The notes: generated by a model from the sequence alone, not told the origin. DNA of 64,000 nucleotides from Paracoccaceae bacterium (GCA_902512685.1 CABXKH010000002.1:28244-92243); one strand, 5' to 3'. Counted from the first letter of the stretch, positions 1 through 9,413 are shown. Program-made: numbers and translations.

Positions 1-1011
1 GGCCTCCATCACAATGCCCATCAGGATGAACAAAGGCACCGCCATAAGTTGGTCGTTCAGCATTGTTGAGTTTGTATTCAGGGTCATCAAAAGTGTTGTG
101 AGTTTGAAGTTCGATGCCCAAATGCCGAAGAAAAAGGCTAAGAAGATTAATGTGAAAGAAATTGGAAAGCCAACAAAAATCACAAAGATCATTGCTGCCA
201 ACATGATGAAACCGATTGTGGGTTTGGAAAGACCCGGCCGTGCCGACATGATATCAGTAAACCATTCCCCGCCGGGTGTGGCATCTGGAAAGAAAACTGC
301 CATGACCAGCCAAATCAAGGCGATAAAATACGCCGGCATCGCTCTTACAAAATAGCGTTCACGCTCTTTGCCCATTTTATGCAGGGCGCGGAAAAGCTCT
401 GGGAAACCTTGTAAAAAGAGTAACAAACCACCGATTGGCATGGCAAGGCGCGCAGGCCATAGGAGTGGCTCCCAAGGGCTGTCGAAAGCAGTCTCGCCGG
501 TTCTATAGGCAACCTCCCAATACTGGGCGGCGATGATGGTGAAAAACAACATGGAAGGTATGAAAAATGCCATATAAAGCAGGGCATCAACCGTTGCCTG
601 CGTTTTGTTGGACCAGTTGCGATACAAGAAATCGGCGCGGATATGCACACCGCGCATCAGCCCATAACCTGCAGCGCCCATAAATAAGACGCCCGAAATC
701 ATTCGGCTGATGTCATAGGCAAACTGGGTTGGCCCAAGACCTAAAGCGCGTGCTGTATCATCCCAGCCATTGCTCGCCATTATGCCAAAAGCGTTGCGAG
801 AAAACACTTCAATGACAACAACGCCGATCAAAGGAACCATTAACAGGCACAAGATTTTACCTGCCCAGTCGTTGATCAGATCGATCCACCCTGTAATGGG
901 ACGTTGCCATGGGGTCATATCCTCGGGGGTTTCCCCAGGTTTTTCTGTCCGCCGCTCTGCGATTAATTCATCCGCGATTTCTAAATCGTCGGGTACAACC
1001 TCGTCAGCCAT
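1..1011 (-). CDS. TRAP transporter fused small/large permease (DctQM type), 3' truncated by window edge
   Basis: Membrane part of a tripartite ATP-independent periplasmic (TRAP) transporter, driving sodium-coupled uptake of a substrate delivered by the adjacent binding protein. The reading frame runs open from the ATG at 1011 to base 1 (337 residues visible). About 50 polar N-terminal residues are followed by DctQ-like membrane segments (motif IEVFSRNAF, then GVHIRADFLYRNW), and without a stop the frame passes into a DctM-like part with hydrophobic segments such as FIMLAAMIFVIFVGFPISF. Small and large subunits are therefore one polypeptide. It lies downstream of the binding-protein gene, separated by a hairpin. 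The remaining DctM part is outside the window. Confidence 0.85.
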   Translation of the reverse strand, partial: MADEVVPDDLEIADELIAERRTEKPGETPEDMTPWQRPITGWIDLINDWAGKILCLLMVPLIGVVVIEVFSRNAFGIMASNGWDDTARALGLGPTQFAYDISRMISGVLFMGAAGYGLMRGVHIRADFLYRNWSNKTQATVDALLYMAFFIPSMLFFTIIAAQYWEVAYRTGETAFDSPWEPLLWPARLAMPIGGLLLFLQGFPELFRALHKMGKERERYFVRAMPAYFIALIWLVMAVFFPDATPGGEWFTDIMSARPGLSKPTIGFIMLAAMIFVIFVGFPISFTLIFLAFFFGIWASNFKLTTLLMTLNTNSTMLNDQLMAVPLFILMGIVMEA

Positions 1012-1090
1012 GCCCCGTTCTCCCTTTTTGTGCTCTCTCTATTTAAAGGGAGCGTTCTTTTTTAGGAAAAAGCCAGATGCTCTTGCCAAA

Positions 1091-1123
1091 AAAAGACGAT
1101 GCATGGGGCCCCGAAGGGCCCCA
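1091..1123 (-). terminator. hairpin between TRAP binding protein and permease genes
   Basis: A perfect 8-bp stem (TGGGGCCC/GGGCCCCA, 1104–1111 and 1116–1123) has a UUCG loop on the minus strand and is followed by TGCATCGTC and a run of T. It lies just after the binding-protein stop. It may be a partial terminator or an mRNA-stabilising structure that keeps binding protein in excess over permease. Confidence 0.65.
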
Positions 1124-1141
1124 CTTAATGTCATTAAAACA

Positions 1142-2248
1142 TTACTTCAAAGTGTCGGCGTGGGCTTTGCCCAAGCCAGCGTTTGACGCCTGTGCACCAG
1201 CCCAGAATGGCACGGCGATGTCAGCAAAATCTTTTTGTGACTGCCATACTTCTGCGAAGAATTCATTTTCTTCAGCTGCGGCTTCAAGAAGTTTTTTCGC
1301 TGCAGCCATGTATTCTGTGAAGTAGTCTGCAGGTGTATCTTCGAGAATAACGCCGTGGTTCTCTGTCAGATCTTTAAGCGCTTTACCGTTTTCGTAGATA
1401 CGGTAAGACATTGATTTAGACAAAGATGCGTTTGCGGCAACTTCCAAGGCTTTCTGTTCAGTCGCTGAGAGGCTGTCGTATACATCGCCATTGATATACA
1501 GGTCAGCATTCACAACAACCTGGTGAAGACCCTGAAGGTAGTAGTGCTTAAGAACTTTTTGGAAACCAAAGACTGAGTCTGGCTTCGGGCAGCACCACTC
1601 AGCCGCGTCGATTGTTCCCTTTTCAAGGGCTGGAAGGATGTCTCCACCGCCCATAGCAACAGCGGCAACACCGATTTCATTATATGCGGCGCCAACCATT
1701 CCGGGAGGGGCGCGGAAGCGCAGTTTCCGGAAGTCATCCATCGAGTTAATTGGCTCTGGGAACCAACCCAATGCCTCTGGTCCAACTGGCTGCAACATAA
1801 AGCCTTTTACGTTTACGCCCATCTCATCCCAAAGCCGGTCGTAAAGTTCTTTACCGCCACCGTATTGAAACCAAGATAGGAACGCCATTGCGTCCAGACC
1901 AACGCCAGCACCCGCAATCGGAGCACCAAATAGGTTAGCTGCCGGGTGCTTGCCGCCCCAGTAGTGTGTCCAAGCAAATCCGCCCTCGACGAGACCGGCG
2001 TCAACCGCATCCATAATGTCGCGTGGGCCAACAACGGCGCCTGCGGGCAAAATTTCAATTTTCACAGAACCGTCAGTTAAGGCTGCGACATCCGCGGCAA
2101 AGCTCTCAACCATACGGACTTCATCTGTTGAGTTACCAAGCACTGACTGAATGCGGATAACGGTTTCGGCCGTTGCGGCCGATGCGATCATCGCTGCACC
2201 AACACCAATTGCAGCAGCGCCATTTTTAAGTTTTTTAAGGTCAAACAT
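1142..2248 (-). CDS. TRAP transporter periplasmic substrate-binding protein (DctP family)
   Basis: Periplasmic receptor of the TRAP system. The 368-residue product begins with a Sec signal peptide (MFDLKKLKNG, hydrophobic core, cleavage after ATA near residue 27). It carries the family's RFRAP segment (residues 177–181), where a conserved arginine binds a carboxylate, and IDAAEW near 213–218, which resembles the TakP-type 2-oxoacid/lactate binders. The substrate is thus probably a carboxylic acid, but that is inference. The gene is followed by a hairpin and the fused permease. The oxidoreductase and IclR regulator upstream suggest a catabolic locus. Confidence 0.9.
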   Translation of the reverse strand: MFDLKKLKNGAAAIGVGAAMIASAATAETVIRIQSVLGNSTDEVRMVESFAADVAALTDGSVKIEILPAGAVVGPRDIMDAVDAGLVEGGFAWTHYWGGKHPAANLFGAPIAGAGVGLDAMAFLSWFQYGGGKELYDRLWDEMGVNVKGFMLQPVGPEALGWFPEPINSMDDFRKLRFRAPPGMVGAAYNEIGVAAVAMGGGDILPALEKGTIDAAEWCCPKPDSVFGFQKVLKHYYLQGLHQVVVNADLYINGDVYDSLSATEQKALEVAANASLSKSMSYRIYENGKALKDLTENHGVILEDTPADYFTEYMAAAKKLLEAAAEENEFFAEVWQSQKDFADIAVPFWAGAQASNAGLGKAHADTLK

Positions 2249-2335
2249 TACGTTTCTCTCCCTTGTGTTATGCCTTCTTTATTCATTAGCATACTTCCGT
2301 CGAAGGCATTGCGGAAGCTTGACTCTCGATTTTAT

Positions 2336-2992
2336 TTATCCCGGCGGTACCGCTTGTAGAAACGCTAGAACGCCAATTTCGGGATCCATTAGTCCGCGGT
2401 GGAACATTTCCGCAGCAACATACACTAAGACAGCAAGGCCGAGCCAAGAAATGATCGGGAATCTTGCCAGTAGTTTCATGATTAAAGTGGCCGCAAAGGC
2501 CATAAGAGCAATGGCCAAGGCAAGGCCGAAGATCAGCATATTGGTGTCGCCATCCGCAATCGCAGCCACCGCAAGAACGTTGTCAATCGACATTGATACA
2601 TCCGCGACCATGATATAGATCATCGCGCGCCGCATGGTTTTGCGCGGTGGGTCTGTGGCGTCCTGCTCGGTGGTTTCCTCTGTTTCGGCGGCGCTGCTAT
2701 CTTCATTGTTCCGTTGGTTGGCTTCGCGAATTTCGCCAAAAAGCCGCCAACAGACCCAGAACAGAAGTAAGGCTCCAACAAACAGCAGGCCTGGAATGCC
2801 AAGAAGCTTGGTCGCAATAACGGCAAAGACAATGCGCAGTAAAGCTGCGACCACCATGCCATAAAAGATCGCCTTTTTGCGCATCTCTTGCGGCAAAGAA
2901 GCGGCTGCCATGCCAATAATCAGGGCATTGTCACCGGACAAAACAATGTCTGCGACGATTATTGAAAAAATATCACCGGCTTCAGCAATCAT
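2336..2992 (-). CDS. TerC family integral membrane protein
   Basis: A 218-residue multi-pass protein of the TerC family (YjbE-like), associated in other bacteria with metal ion homeostasis or export. Both halves carry the family signature: DIVLSGDNA near residue 15 and ADVSMSIDN in the second half, linked by a polar, Glu/Asp-rich cytoplasmic loop. I chose the ATG at 2992 because it overlaps the stop of the upstream oxidoreductase gene as ATGA, indicating translational coupling. A longer frame to 3115 would start with an arginine-rich stretch that lies antiparallel to nothing useful and has no family match. A functional link with the oxidoreductase is not known. Confidence 0.85.
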   Translation of the reverse strand: MIAEAGDIFSIIVADIVLSGDNALIIGMAAASLPQEMRKKAIFYGMVVAALLRIVFAVIATKLLGIPGLLFVGALLLFWVCWRLFGEIREANQRNNEDSSAAETEETTEQDATDPPRKTMRRAMIYIMVADVSMSIDNVLAVAAIADGDTNMLIFGLALAIALMAFAATLIMKLLARFPIISWLGLAVLVYVAAEMFHRGLMDPEIGVLAFLQAVPPG

Positions 2993-4611
2993 GAGTGGTG
3001 GCCTCCGGCGGTGGTTGCTTTTTGGTCTTTTATAATCATATCTGCTGCTTTTTCCCCGATCATAATGGCTGGTCCATTGGTGTTTCCTGACACGATCTGC
3101 GGCATGATCGAACAATCAACAACGCGCAGTCGGTCGAGCCCGTGTACCCGTAAAGTTTCATCCACCACTGCCATCGGGTCATGACCCATTTTGCAGGTGC
3201 CCGTTGGATGATAAATTGTTGTTGAGGTCTGTCTTGCCCAGTCAAGCAATCCGTCATAGTCCTCATCGGGCACATTTGGTCCGGGTTTATATTCTGTTTC
3301 GATCATTCCGGACACCGGTTGGTGGCGACAGATACGTCTGGCACATCTAATCCCATCGACAATCGTTTCCTGATCAATCCGTTCTGACAGATAATTTGGG
3401 TGAATGGCTGGGTGGTCATGGATATTTGCTGATTTTAGCAGGATTTCCCCGGTGCTTTGTGGGCGCAATTGCAAAACCGAAGCGGTAAAGGCATCAAAAT
3501 TATGCATCTCGATTGTTGGATCATCTGCGCTGAGCGGTTGGATGTGAAATTGAATATCCGGGCTGGATAATTCGGGGCGTGTTTTTAGAAAAGCTGTGCC
3601 AAGGCTGGCCGCGAGGGTCATCGGACCCGATCGGTTGAAAACATATTGCAAACCAATGGATAGATGGTTCAGTAATCCGCGGGTTTTGGTGTTGATCGTG
3701 GGCAGGTTCACTTTGTAAACTGGCCGTGCCTGTAAATGGTCTTGTAGATTTTTTCCGACCCCGTTCGCGGCATGCAACACCTCAATCCCGTGCTGTTTCA
3801 ATTCATCGGGTTTGCCAACGCCCGACAGCATGAGCAATTGCGGAGATCCGATCGAGCCAGCACTTAGAATAACTTCTTTTCGCGCTTTGATATGCGTTTT
3901 TTGCAAACCTTGCGTGATCATGATGCCCGTCGCAGTGCGGCCATCAAATGTGATTTTTTCCACCAACGCCCGGGTGATAATGTGCAAGTTGCTGCGTTGT
4001 CGCACCGGCGCAAGATAAGCTTTTGCAGAGCTGCAGCGAAGGCCGTTTTGGGCCGTTTGTTGAAAAAATCCGACACCTTCCTGGTCGCCAGAATTGTAAT
4101 CGTTATTGTATGAAAAACCGGCCTCCTGAGCGGCCTCGACCCATGCGTCGACAATTGGCCATGTGTTGTGGGACTGATTGACGGTCAAGGGGCCACCCTG
4201 GCCGCGTTCGCTGGCATCTGGCCCGTTCCAGTTTTCCGATTTCTGAAAATATGGCAGGACATCATCCCAAGACCATCCGGAATTGCCTCTTTGCGCCCAT
4301 CCATCATAATCTTGCGGCTGTCCGCGCACATAAAGCAACCCATTGATTGAACTGGACCCGCCTAGGGTTTTGCCGCGGGGCCAGTTAATGGCGCGTCCGT
4401 TCAGGCCGGGATCTTGCTCAGTTCGGTACATCCAATTTAAAGCCGGATTCTTAATGGTGCGAAAATATCCAACAGGAATATGAATCCAAGGTGATACATC
4501 CCGCCCGCCGGCTTCGATGACGGCGACACGAACGCTCGGATCAGTGCTAAGCCGATTGGCCAGCACACACCCAGAAGAGCCCGCGCCAACAATCACGTAG
4601 TCAAATTCCAA
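2989..4611 (-). CDS. GMC family (choline dehydrogenase-like) FAD oxidoreductase
   Basis: A flavin-dependent alcohol dehydrogenase of the glucose-methanol-choline family, about 540 residues, oxidising a primary alcohol to an aldehyde. The FAD dinucleotide fold (VIVGAGSSG) is at the N-terminus, GMC signature 1 (GKTLGGSSSINGLLYVRG) follows, and the C-terminus has the active-site segment YHPTGTCKMG and SGNTNGP. I chose a TTG start at 4611: it sits 8 bases after GGAG and places the FAD motif at residues 6–14, as usual. The ATG at 4689 would run into the regulator's promoter. Transcription is divergent from the IclR gene, and its stop overlaps the terC start. The substrate is unassigned. Confidence 0.85.
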   Translation of the reverse strand: MEFDYVIVGAGSSGCVLANRLSTDPSVRVAVIEAGGRDVSPWIHIPVGYFRTIKNPALNWMYRTEQDPGLNGRAINWPRGKTLGGSSSINGLLYVRGQPQDYDGWAQRGNSGWSWDDVLPYFQKSENWNGPDASERGQGGPLTVNQSHNTWPIVDAWVEAAQEAGFSYNNDYNSGDQEGVGFFQQTAQNGLRCSSAKAYLAPVRQRSNLHIITRALVEKITFDGRTATGIMITQGLQKTHIKARKEVILSAGSIGSPQLLMLSGVGKPDELKQHGIEVLHAANGVGKNLQDHLQARPVYKVNLPTINTKTRGLLNHLSIGLQYVFNRSGPMTLAASLGTAFLKTRPELSSPDIQFHIQPLSADDPTIEMHNFDAFTASVLQLRPQSTGEILLKSANIHDHPAIHPNYLSERIDQETIVDGIRCARRICRHQPVSGMIETEYKPGPNVPDEDYDGLLDWARQTSTTIYHPTGTCKMGHDPMAVVDETLRVHGLDRLRVVDCSIMPQIVSGNTNGPAIMIGEKAADMIIKDQKATTAGGHHS

Positions 4612-4728
4612 AAAAACACTCCAAACTTCAAAAAATGAGACTTTTTGTCCCAATTTATGAATAAAGCATTGTTTTTTGATTCTTTTCAAGAGATATTTTT
4701 AAAAATTGTAATTTTGGGAGTTCGAAAG
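4612..4728. promoter_or_regulatory. divergent promoter region between GMC oxidoreductase and IclR regulator
   Basis: A 117-bp AT-rich gap between two divergently transcribed genes. It must hold both promoters and probably the IclR operator. I could not identify a convincing palindrome or clear -35/-10 pair by eye. Confidence 0.5.
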
Positions 4729-5493
4729 ATGTCATCCATAGAACGGATGCCCACCAACCTAAGGCCTTTGCTGATCTTAGAGGCTTTGGGCGAATCTTCA
4801 TCGCCCATGAACCCGACAGAGATAGGCCGCGCGATTGGATTGCCAAAACAAACCGTACACCGGGTCTGTGCAACCTTGGTTGAGCAGGGATTTTTGATTT
4901 ATGAACAGAATGGCAAAAGATTGCGCGCCGCGCGCCGCAGCCGCACCATTGGGGCGGGGTTGATGTATTCGTCGCATTTGCATGTCATTCGAAGACAAAT
5001 TTTAGAGAACGTTGCCCGTCAGGTTGGTGAAACCGTCAATTTTGCTGTGCCCGAGGTCTCTGGAATGAATTATCTTGACCGGGTTGAAACAGACTGGGCA
5101 TTTCGGGTTCAATTGCCTATTGGGACAAATGTGCCATTTCACTGCACTGCCAGCGGCAAGACCTATCTGGCTTCGCTCTTACCAAATGATCGGGCCAAAT
5201 TGGTGTCAGCCTTAAACCTGCAAGCTCACACATCCAATACATTCACCTCGCCAGCGGCCCTTATGAAGGAATTAGACAGTATTTCAAAGCAAGGATATGC
5301 CTTGGATAACGAAGAGTTTTTAGATGATATGTTGGCAATTTCTGTCCCGGTTCGTCATGCCAGCGGACGATTTGTTGCGGCGATTGCGTTTCATGGGCCA
5401 TCGATCCGGCTGAACCGCGAAAAGTTGCTGGCATCCAAGCCTGTATTGCTTGAAGCAGCTCGGCAGTTGAAAGATGTCTTGTTTGAAGACTGA
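4729..5493 (+). CDS. IclR family transcriptional regulator
   Basis: A 254-residue regulator with an N-terminal winged helix-turn-helix (PTEIGRAIGLPKQTVHRVCATL, about residues 27–47) and a C-terminal IclR effector domain (FHCTASGKTYLA; DNEEFLDDMLAISVPV; GRFVAAIAFHGP). I chose the ATG at 4729, 8 bases after GGGAG. An upstream ATG at 4645 would add a hydrophobic leader not found in the family. It probably controls the divergent oxidoreductase–terC genes and perhaps the TRAP genes. The effector is unknown. Confidence 0.9.
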   Translation: MSSIERMPTNLRPLLILEALGESSSPMNPTEIGRAIGLPKQTVHRVCATLVEQGFLIYEQNGKRLRAARRSRTIGAGLMYSSHLHVIRRQILENVARQVGETVNFAVPEVSGMNYLDRVETDWAFRVQLPIGTNVPFHCTASGKTYLASLLPNDRAKLVSALNLQAHTSNTFTSPAALMKELDSISKQGYALDNEEFLDDMLAISVPVRHASGRFVAAIAFHGPSIRLNREKLLASKPVLLEAARQLKDVLFED

Positions 5494-5831
5494 TATCTTT
5501 TTGTCCAGAAACACTCACGCAGCGGTTTTCATGGCGAATCGCGCCTAAGCGGATGGTTTTGGAAAGTACAACTCGGGCGGAATGTGTGATAGCACGGCAA
5601 AAATGAGAGCCGCAGGTTTCATTTGCGCGCGTTTGCTTCCCATTCGAAAAGAAAAATCGAATGATGCCCAGCAGAATGTGAAGAAATCCTACTTTACGTT
5701 GCGAAATGCAGTCTATGAAACTTGATGCGAGCGTGTTTAACTTTGTCCATCTAGACTTTGATATCAACTGATTCACTCGTTTGTATCAGACACGGAAACT
5801 CAAAACGTTAATCATCAAAAGGGAGAGATTG
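5494..5831. other. gene-free stretch upstream of oppA
   Basis: 338 bp with no convincing gene on either strand. The only long frame (minus, about 5261–5776) overlaps the end of the IclR gene and lacks a ribosome-binding site. The stretch presumably holds the opp promoter. The ribosome-binding site GGGAGAG is at 5821–5827. Confidence 0.4.
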
Positions 5832-7457
5832 ATGAAACACTGTATGAAAGCCATATTGCTGGCGACGGCTGTGGGTTGGGCAAGTGGCCCGCTCTTGGCG
5901 GCCGGAGCCCATCCAACAACGGGCGAGGCCCTGGCGGATGACCAAATATTTACCTATGTAACCGTTGACGAGCACACCTCGGTCGATCCGCAAATTGTGG
6001 AAGATACGACCGGTGCAGCAATTGTTCGCGACCTCTTTGAAGGTCTTTATAATCAAGATGCGGATGGCAATCTGGTGCCGGGCGTAGCCCTAAGCCATAC
6101 CACAAATGCCGATAAAACTGTCTATACATTTACCCTGCGCGACAACGCAAAGTGGTCGGATGGTAAAACTGTCACTGCGGGTGATTTCGAATATGCGTGG
6201 AAACGCCTTGCTGATCCTGAAACCGCATCGCCGTATCAGTGGTTTATGGAAGTGATGAACATCAAAAATGCCGGCGGTGTGATGTCTGGCGATATGCCGG
6301 TCTCTGAATTGGGCGTTAAAGCGCTAAATGATACAACGCTGGAAGTCACGCTGGCGGGCAGTATGTCTTATTTCCCACTGACCACGACACATGGATCAAC
6401 TTTCCCATCACCGCAATGGGTCATCGAAGCCCATGGCACCGATTGGATAAAGCCTGAAAATATCGTTTCAAACGGCGCCTATGTGCTGACCAAGCACGTT
6501 CCGAACGAGACTTTAGAGCGCGAACGTAACCCGATGTATTGGAACGACGCCGAAACGATCATGGAAAAAGTCGTGATCAAGATCGTCAATGATGAAAATG
6601 TGGCGCTAACACGCTATCTTGCTGGCGAATTTGATAAAACTGGCGTTCCAACAGGCCAGTTCTTGAAAATGCAAAAGCAGTATCCTGCCGAAGTTTATTC
6701 CAACCCTAAACTCTGCACTTATTACTATAGCCTGAACATGGGCGAAAATGGTCCAGAGGCGTTGAAAGACAAGCGGGTTAGACAGGCGCTGTCCTATGCA
6801 ATCGATCGTGATATCATCGTTGAAAACATCCTGCAGGCCGGTCAGTTCCCTGCCTATACCTTTACGCCGGGTGCAACAGCGGGCTTTAGCGTACCAGAAG
6901 TGGCTGCCGCCACTATGTCCCAAGCCGAGCGCGATGCCAAAGCGGCTGAATTGCTTTCTGCGGCGGGTTACGACAAGGGCAATCCACTGGCGATCGAAAT
7001 CCTCTATAATACATCTGAGGGTCACAAAAAAATCGCGATTGCGATCAGCCAGATGTGGAAACAAAAACTGGGCGTGGAAGCAACCATGCAGAACCAGGAA
7101 TGGAAAACCTTCCTGTCCACGAAAGGTGAAGGCAACTATGAGGTTGGTCGCGCTGGCTGGTGCGGCGATTATAACGAAGCCTCAACCTTCCTTGATCTGG
7201 TGAACTCCAAATCTGGTTACAATGATTCCAAATTCTCAAACGCAGAGGTCGATCAATTGCTGGCGGATTCTAAAACGTCAGACAATGCTCAGCCAAACTA
7301 CACGAGAATCGAGGAAATCATTGCAGACGAAGTTCCGTTGATCTCGATCTATCACTACACAAGCGCAACGTTCCTGAAGTCATCTATTAAAGGATGGCCG
7401 CATGAGAACGTTGAAGGCAACTGGTATTCTAGAAACCTTTATAAGGTTGCAGAATAA
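5832..7457 (+). CDS. oppA: oligopeptide ABC transporter substrate-binding protein OppA
   Basis: Periplasmic peptide receptor of SBP family 5, 541 residues, close to the usual OppA length. A Sec signal peptide (MKHCMKAILLATAVGWASG) precedes the mature protein. Family landmarks are RDLFEGLYNQDADG near residue 60, NAKWSDGKTVTAGDFEYAWKRL, NGAYVLTKH, and DKRVRQALSYAIDRD, all in the order found in E. coli OppA. The ATG at 5832 follows GGGAGAG, whereas an in-frame start at 5781 would put 17 polar residues before the signal. It is the first gene of the opp operon, followed by a hairpin that may lower expression of the downstream genes. Confidence 0.92.
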   Translation: MKHCMKAILLATAVGWASGPLLAAGAHPTTGEALADDQIFTYVTVDEHTSVDPQIVEDTTGAAIVRDLFEGLYNQDADGNLVPGVALSHTTNADKTVYTFTLRDNAKWSDGKTVTAGDFEYAWKRLADPETASPYQWFMEVMNIKNAGGVMSGDMPVSELGVKALNDTTLEVTLAGSMSYFPLTTTHGSTFPSPQWVIEAHGTDWIKPENIVSNGAYVLTKHVPNETLERERNPMYWNDAETIMEKVVIKIVNDENVALTRYLAGEFDKTGVPTGQFLKMQKQYPAEVYSNPKLCTYYYSLNMGENGPEALKDKRVRQALSYAIDRDIIVENILQAGQFPAYTFTPGATAGFSVPEVAAATMSQAERDAKAAELLSAAGYDKGNPLAIEILYNTSEGHKKIAIAISQMWKQKLGVEATMQNQEWKTFLSTKGEGNYEVGRAGWCGDYNEASTFLDLVNSKSGYNDSKFSNAEVDQLLADSKTSDNAQPNYTRIEEIIADEVPLISIYHYTSATFLKSSIKGWPHENVEGNWYSRNLYKVAE

Positions 7458-7470
7458 TAAATTGATAAAA

Positions 7471-7503
7471 ACGGGCGCCGATATCTTTCGGTGCCCGTCA
7501 TTT
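7471..7503 (+). terminator. hairpin between oppA and oppB
   Basis: An 11-bp stem with one G·U pair (ACGGGCGCCGA 7471–7481, TCGGTGCCCGT 7488–7498, 6-base loop) is followed by CATTTATT. The U tract is weak. It probably acts as a partial terminator or as 3'-end protection of oppA mRNA, since oppB follows only 44 bases later on the same strand. Confidence 0.65.
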
Positions 7504-7541
7504 ATTCGCAAGGCAATTTCTGACTTATTTGGAACGTAGCT

Positions 7542-8465
7542 ATGCTCAACCTGATTGTGCGCCGTGTGGCGATTGCCATTCCGACTTTACTGATTATTTT
7601 GGTTATTTCATTTTTGCTAATGCATGCAGCGCCCGGAGGGCCGTTTACTTCGGAAAAGCCGCTGCCGCCGCAAGTGCTGGCCAATATCGAGGCAAAATAC
7701 GGTCTTGATCAGCCAATTTACAAACAAATGATTAATTATACCGTCGGGATATTGACGGAATTCGATTTTGGTCCCTCGTTTAAATACAAAGACCGCACGG
7801 TGAACGAGATTATCGCCCAGGGATTTCCGGTGACAATGACTTATGGCGTTTGGTCATTTATTGTTGCGGTGTTCTTCGGTATTCCGCTCGGCCTGATTGC
7901 GGCGTTGCGGCAAAATACCAAAACGGATTATTTTGCTGTGAGTTTTTCAATCACCGCCAGCGTGTTGCCAAATTTTGTGATGGCACCGCTGTTGATTTTG
8001 GTGTTCACCTTGTGGCTCGGGCTTTTACCGGGCGGTGGGTGGAACGACGGCAGTTGGCAAAACCTTGTGCTGCCGGTGATTGCGCTGTCCACATCCTATA
8101 CGGCTGAGCTAACGCGCCTAACGCGGGCCTCATTGCTTGAGGTGTTGCGGTCGAATTATATCCGGACGGCGCGGGCCAAAGGCCTGCCGGAGCGAACGGT
8201 TATTCTGCGCCATGCGCTCAAGCCGGCAATGCTGCCGGTGATTACCTATCTGGGGCCGATGTTTGTCGGGCTCATCACCGGCTCTTTCATCATCGATTCA
8301 ATTTTTTCAACCGGCGGCATGGGGTATTTCTTTGTCAATTCGGCGTTGAACCGTGATTATTCTGTCATGCTTGGTATCACCTTGCTCGCGGGCGGATTGG
8401 TGGTTCTGTTCAATCTAATCGTCGATTTGGCCTATGGCTGGCTAGATCCGCAGATCAGGTATTGA
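7542..8465 (+). CDS. oppB: oligopeptide ABC transporter permease OppB
   Basis: An inner-membrane permease of 307 residues with six predicted membrane segments. It opens with the family's RRVAIAIPTLLIILVISF membrane segment and LMHAAPGGP, and carries the EAA-loop RTARAKGLPERTVILRHALK near residue 210, which docks on the ATPases. It is encoded four bases before oppC and pairs with OppC to form the channel for peptides handed over by OppA. Confidence 0.93.
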   Translation: MLNLIVRRVAIAIPTLLIILVISFLLMHAAPGGPFTSEKPLPPQVLANIEAKYGLDQPIYKQMINYTVGILTEFDFGPSFKYKDRTVNEIIAQGFPVTMTYGVWSFIVAVFFGIPLGLIAALRQNTKTDYFAVSFSITASVLPNFVMAPLLILVFTLWLGLLPGGGWNDGSWQNLVLPVIALSTSYTAELTRLTRASLLEVLRSNYIRTARAKGLPERTVILRHALKPAMLPVITYLGPMFVGLITGSFIIDSIFSTGGMGYFFVNSALNRDYSVMLGITLLAGGLVVLFNLIVDLAYGWLDPQIRY

Positions 8466-8469
8466 ACTA

Positions 8470-9405
8470 ATGATAGATTTGACCGCCAAGAAAAAACTTA
8501 ATTTGGATGATTTTGATCTGTCGTCTGGCGATGAAATGAAAGGCCGCTCGCTTTGGGTGGATGCGCGCATCCGCTATGCGAAAAACAAAATGGCATCAAT
8601 CTGTCTTTTTGTGCTGATCCTTATTTGTATTTTTTCGATATTTGGCAATTTTTTTGCCGCTTTCAGCATTGAAGAAATTGACTGGGCTGTGTTGGGGATG
8701 ACCTATGAAAAAGGCTACCCCAGTTTGGAAACGGGGCATTATTTTGGCACGGATGAAATGGGGCGTGATCTTTATGCCCGTGTGGTGCAAGGCAGTCGAA
8801 TTTCACTTGCGGTTGGATTTATTGGCGCCATTATTAGCACTTTTGTGGGTACAATATATGGCGCGATTTCGGGTTATATTGGGGGCCGTGTTGATGGCTT
8901 GATGATGCGGATTGTGGATATTTTGATCGCGATCCCGTTCATGTTTGTACTGATCCTTTTCTTGGTGGTGTTCGGGCGCTCCATCTTGATGATCTTTGTG
9001 GGCATTGCGCTCTTTAGCTGGCTTGGCATGGCGCGGGTGGCGCGCGGGCAAACCATGACGCTGAAGAACAAAGAGTTTATTGAAGCCGCGCGGGCCACAG
9101 GGGTGTCGCAGTTTACCATTGTTATTCGCCACATCGTGCCGAATTTACTGGGCATTGTAATTGTCTACGGATCACTGATGATCCCGGGGTTTATCATGGC
9201 AGAAAGCTTTATTTCCTTTCTCGGCCTTGGTGTGCAAGAGCCCAATACAAGCTGGGGCGCATTGATTTCTGAAGGGGCAGGGACCATGACTTATGGCACC
9301 ATTTGGCAGCTGGCCTTTCCGCTGTTTTTCTTTACGGTCACGATGTTTTGTTTTTACTTTATTGGCGATGGTCTACGCGATGCGTTTGACCCCAAAGATC
9401 GGTAG
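8470..9405 (+). CDS. oppC: oligopeptide ABC transporter permease OppC
   Basis: Second permease, 311 residues. The N-terminal cytoplasmic part (about 40 residues) is typical of OppC/DppC, followed by a periplasmic loop with HYFGTDEMGRDLYARVV and the EAA-loop EAARATGVSQFTIVIRHIVPN. Near the C-terminus it has SFLGLGVQEPNTSWG, a strong family signature. It is separated from oppB by four bases and from oppD by eight, so it is clearly cotranscribed. Confidence 0.93.
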   Translation: MIDLTAKKKLNLDDFDLSSGDEMKGRSLWVDARIRYAKNKMASICLFVLILICIFSIFGNFFAAFSIEEIDWAVLGMTYEKGYPSLETGHYFGTDEMGRDLYARVVQGSRISLAVGFIGAIISTFVGTIYGAISGYIGGRVDGLMMRIVDILIAIPFMFVLILFLVVFGRSILMIFVGIALFSWLGMARVARGQTMTLKNKEFIEAARATGVSQFTIVIRHIVPNLLGIVIVYGSLMIPGFIMAESFISFLGLGVQEPNTSWGALISEGAGTMTYGTIWQLAFPLFFFTVTMFCFYFIGDGLRDAFDPKDR

Positions 9406-9413
9406 GGGTCGCA

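Noticed and set aside
5261..5776. 171-codon minus-strand frame upstream of oppA
   Set aside because: It overlaps the end of the IclR gene antisense, has no ribosome-binding site, and its protein has no recognisable pattern.
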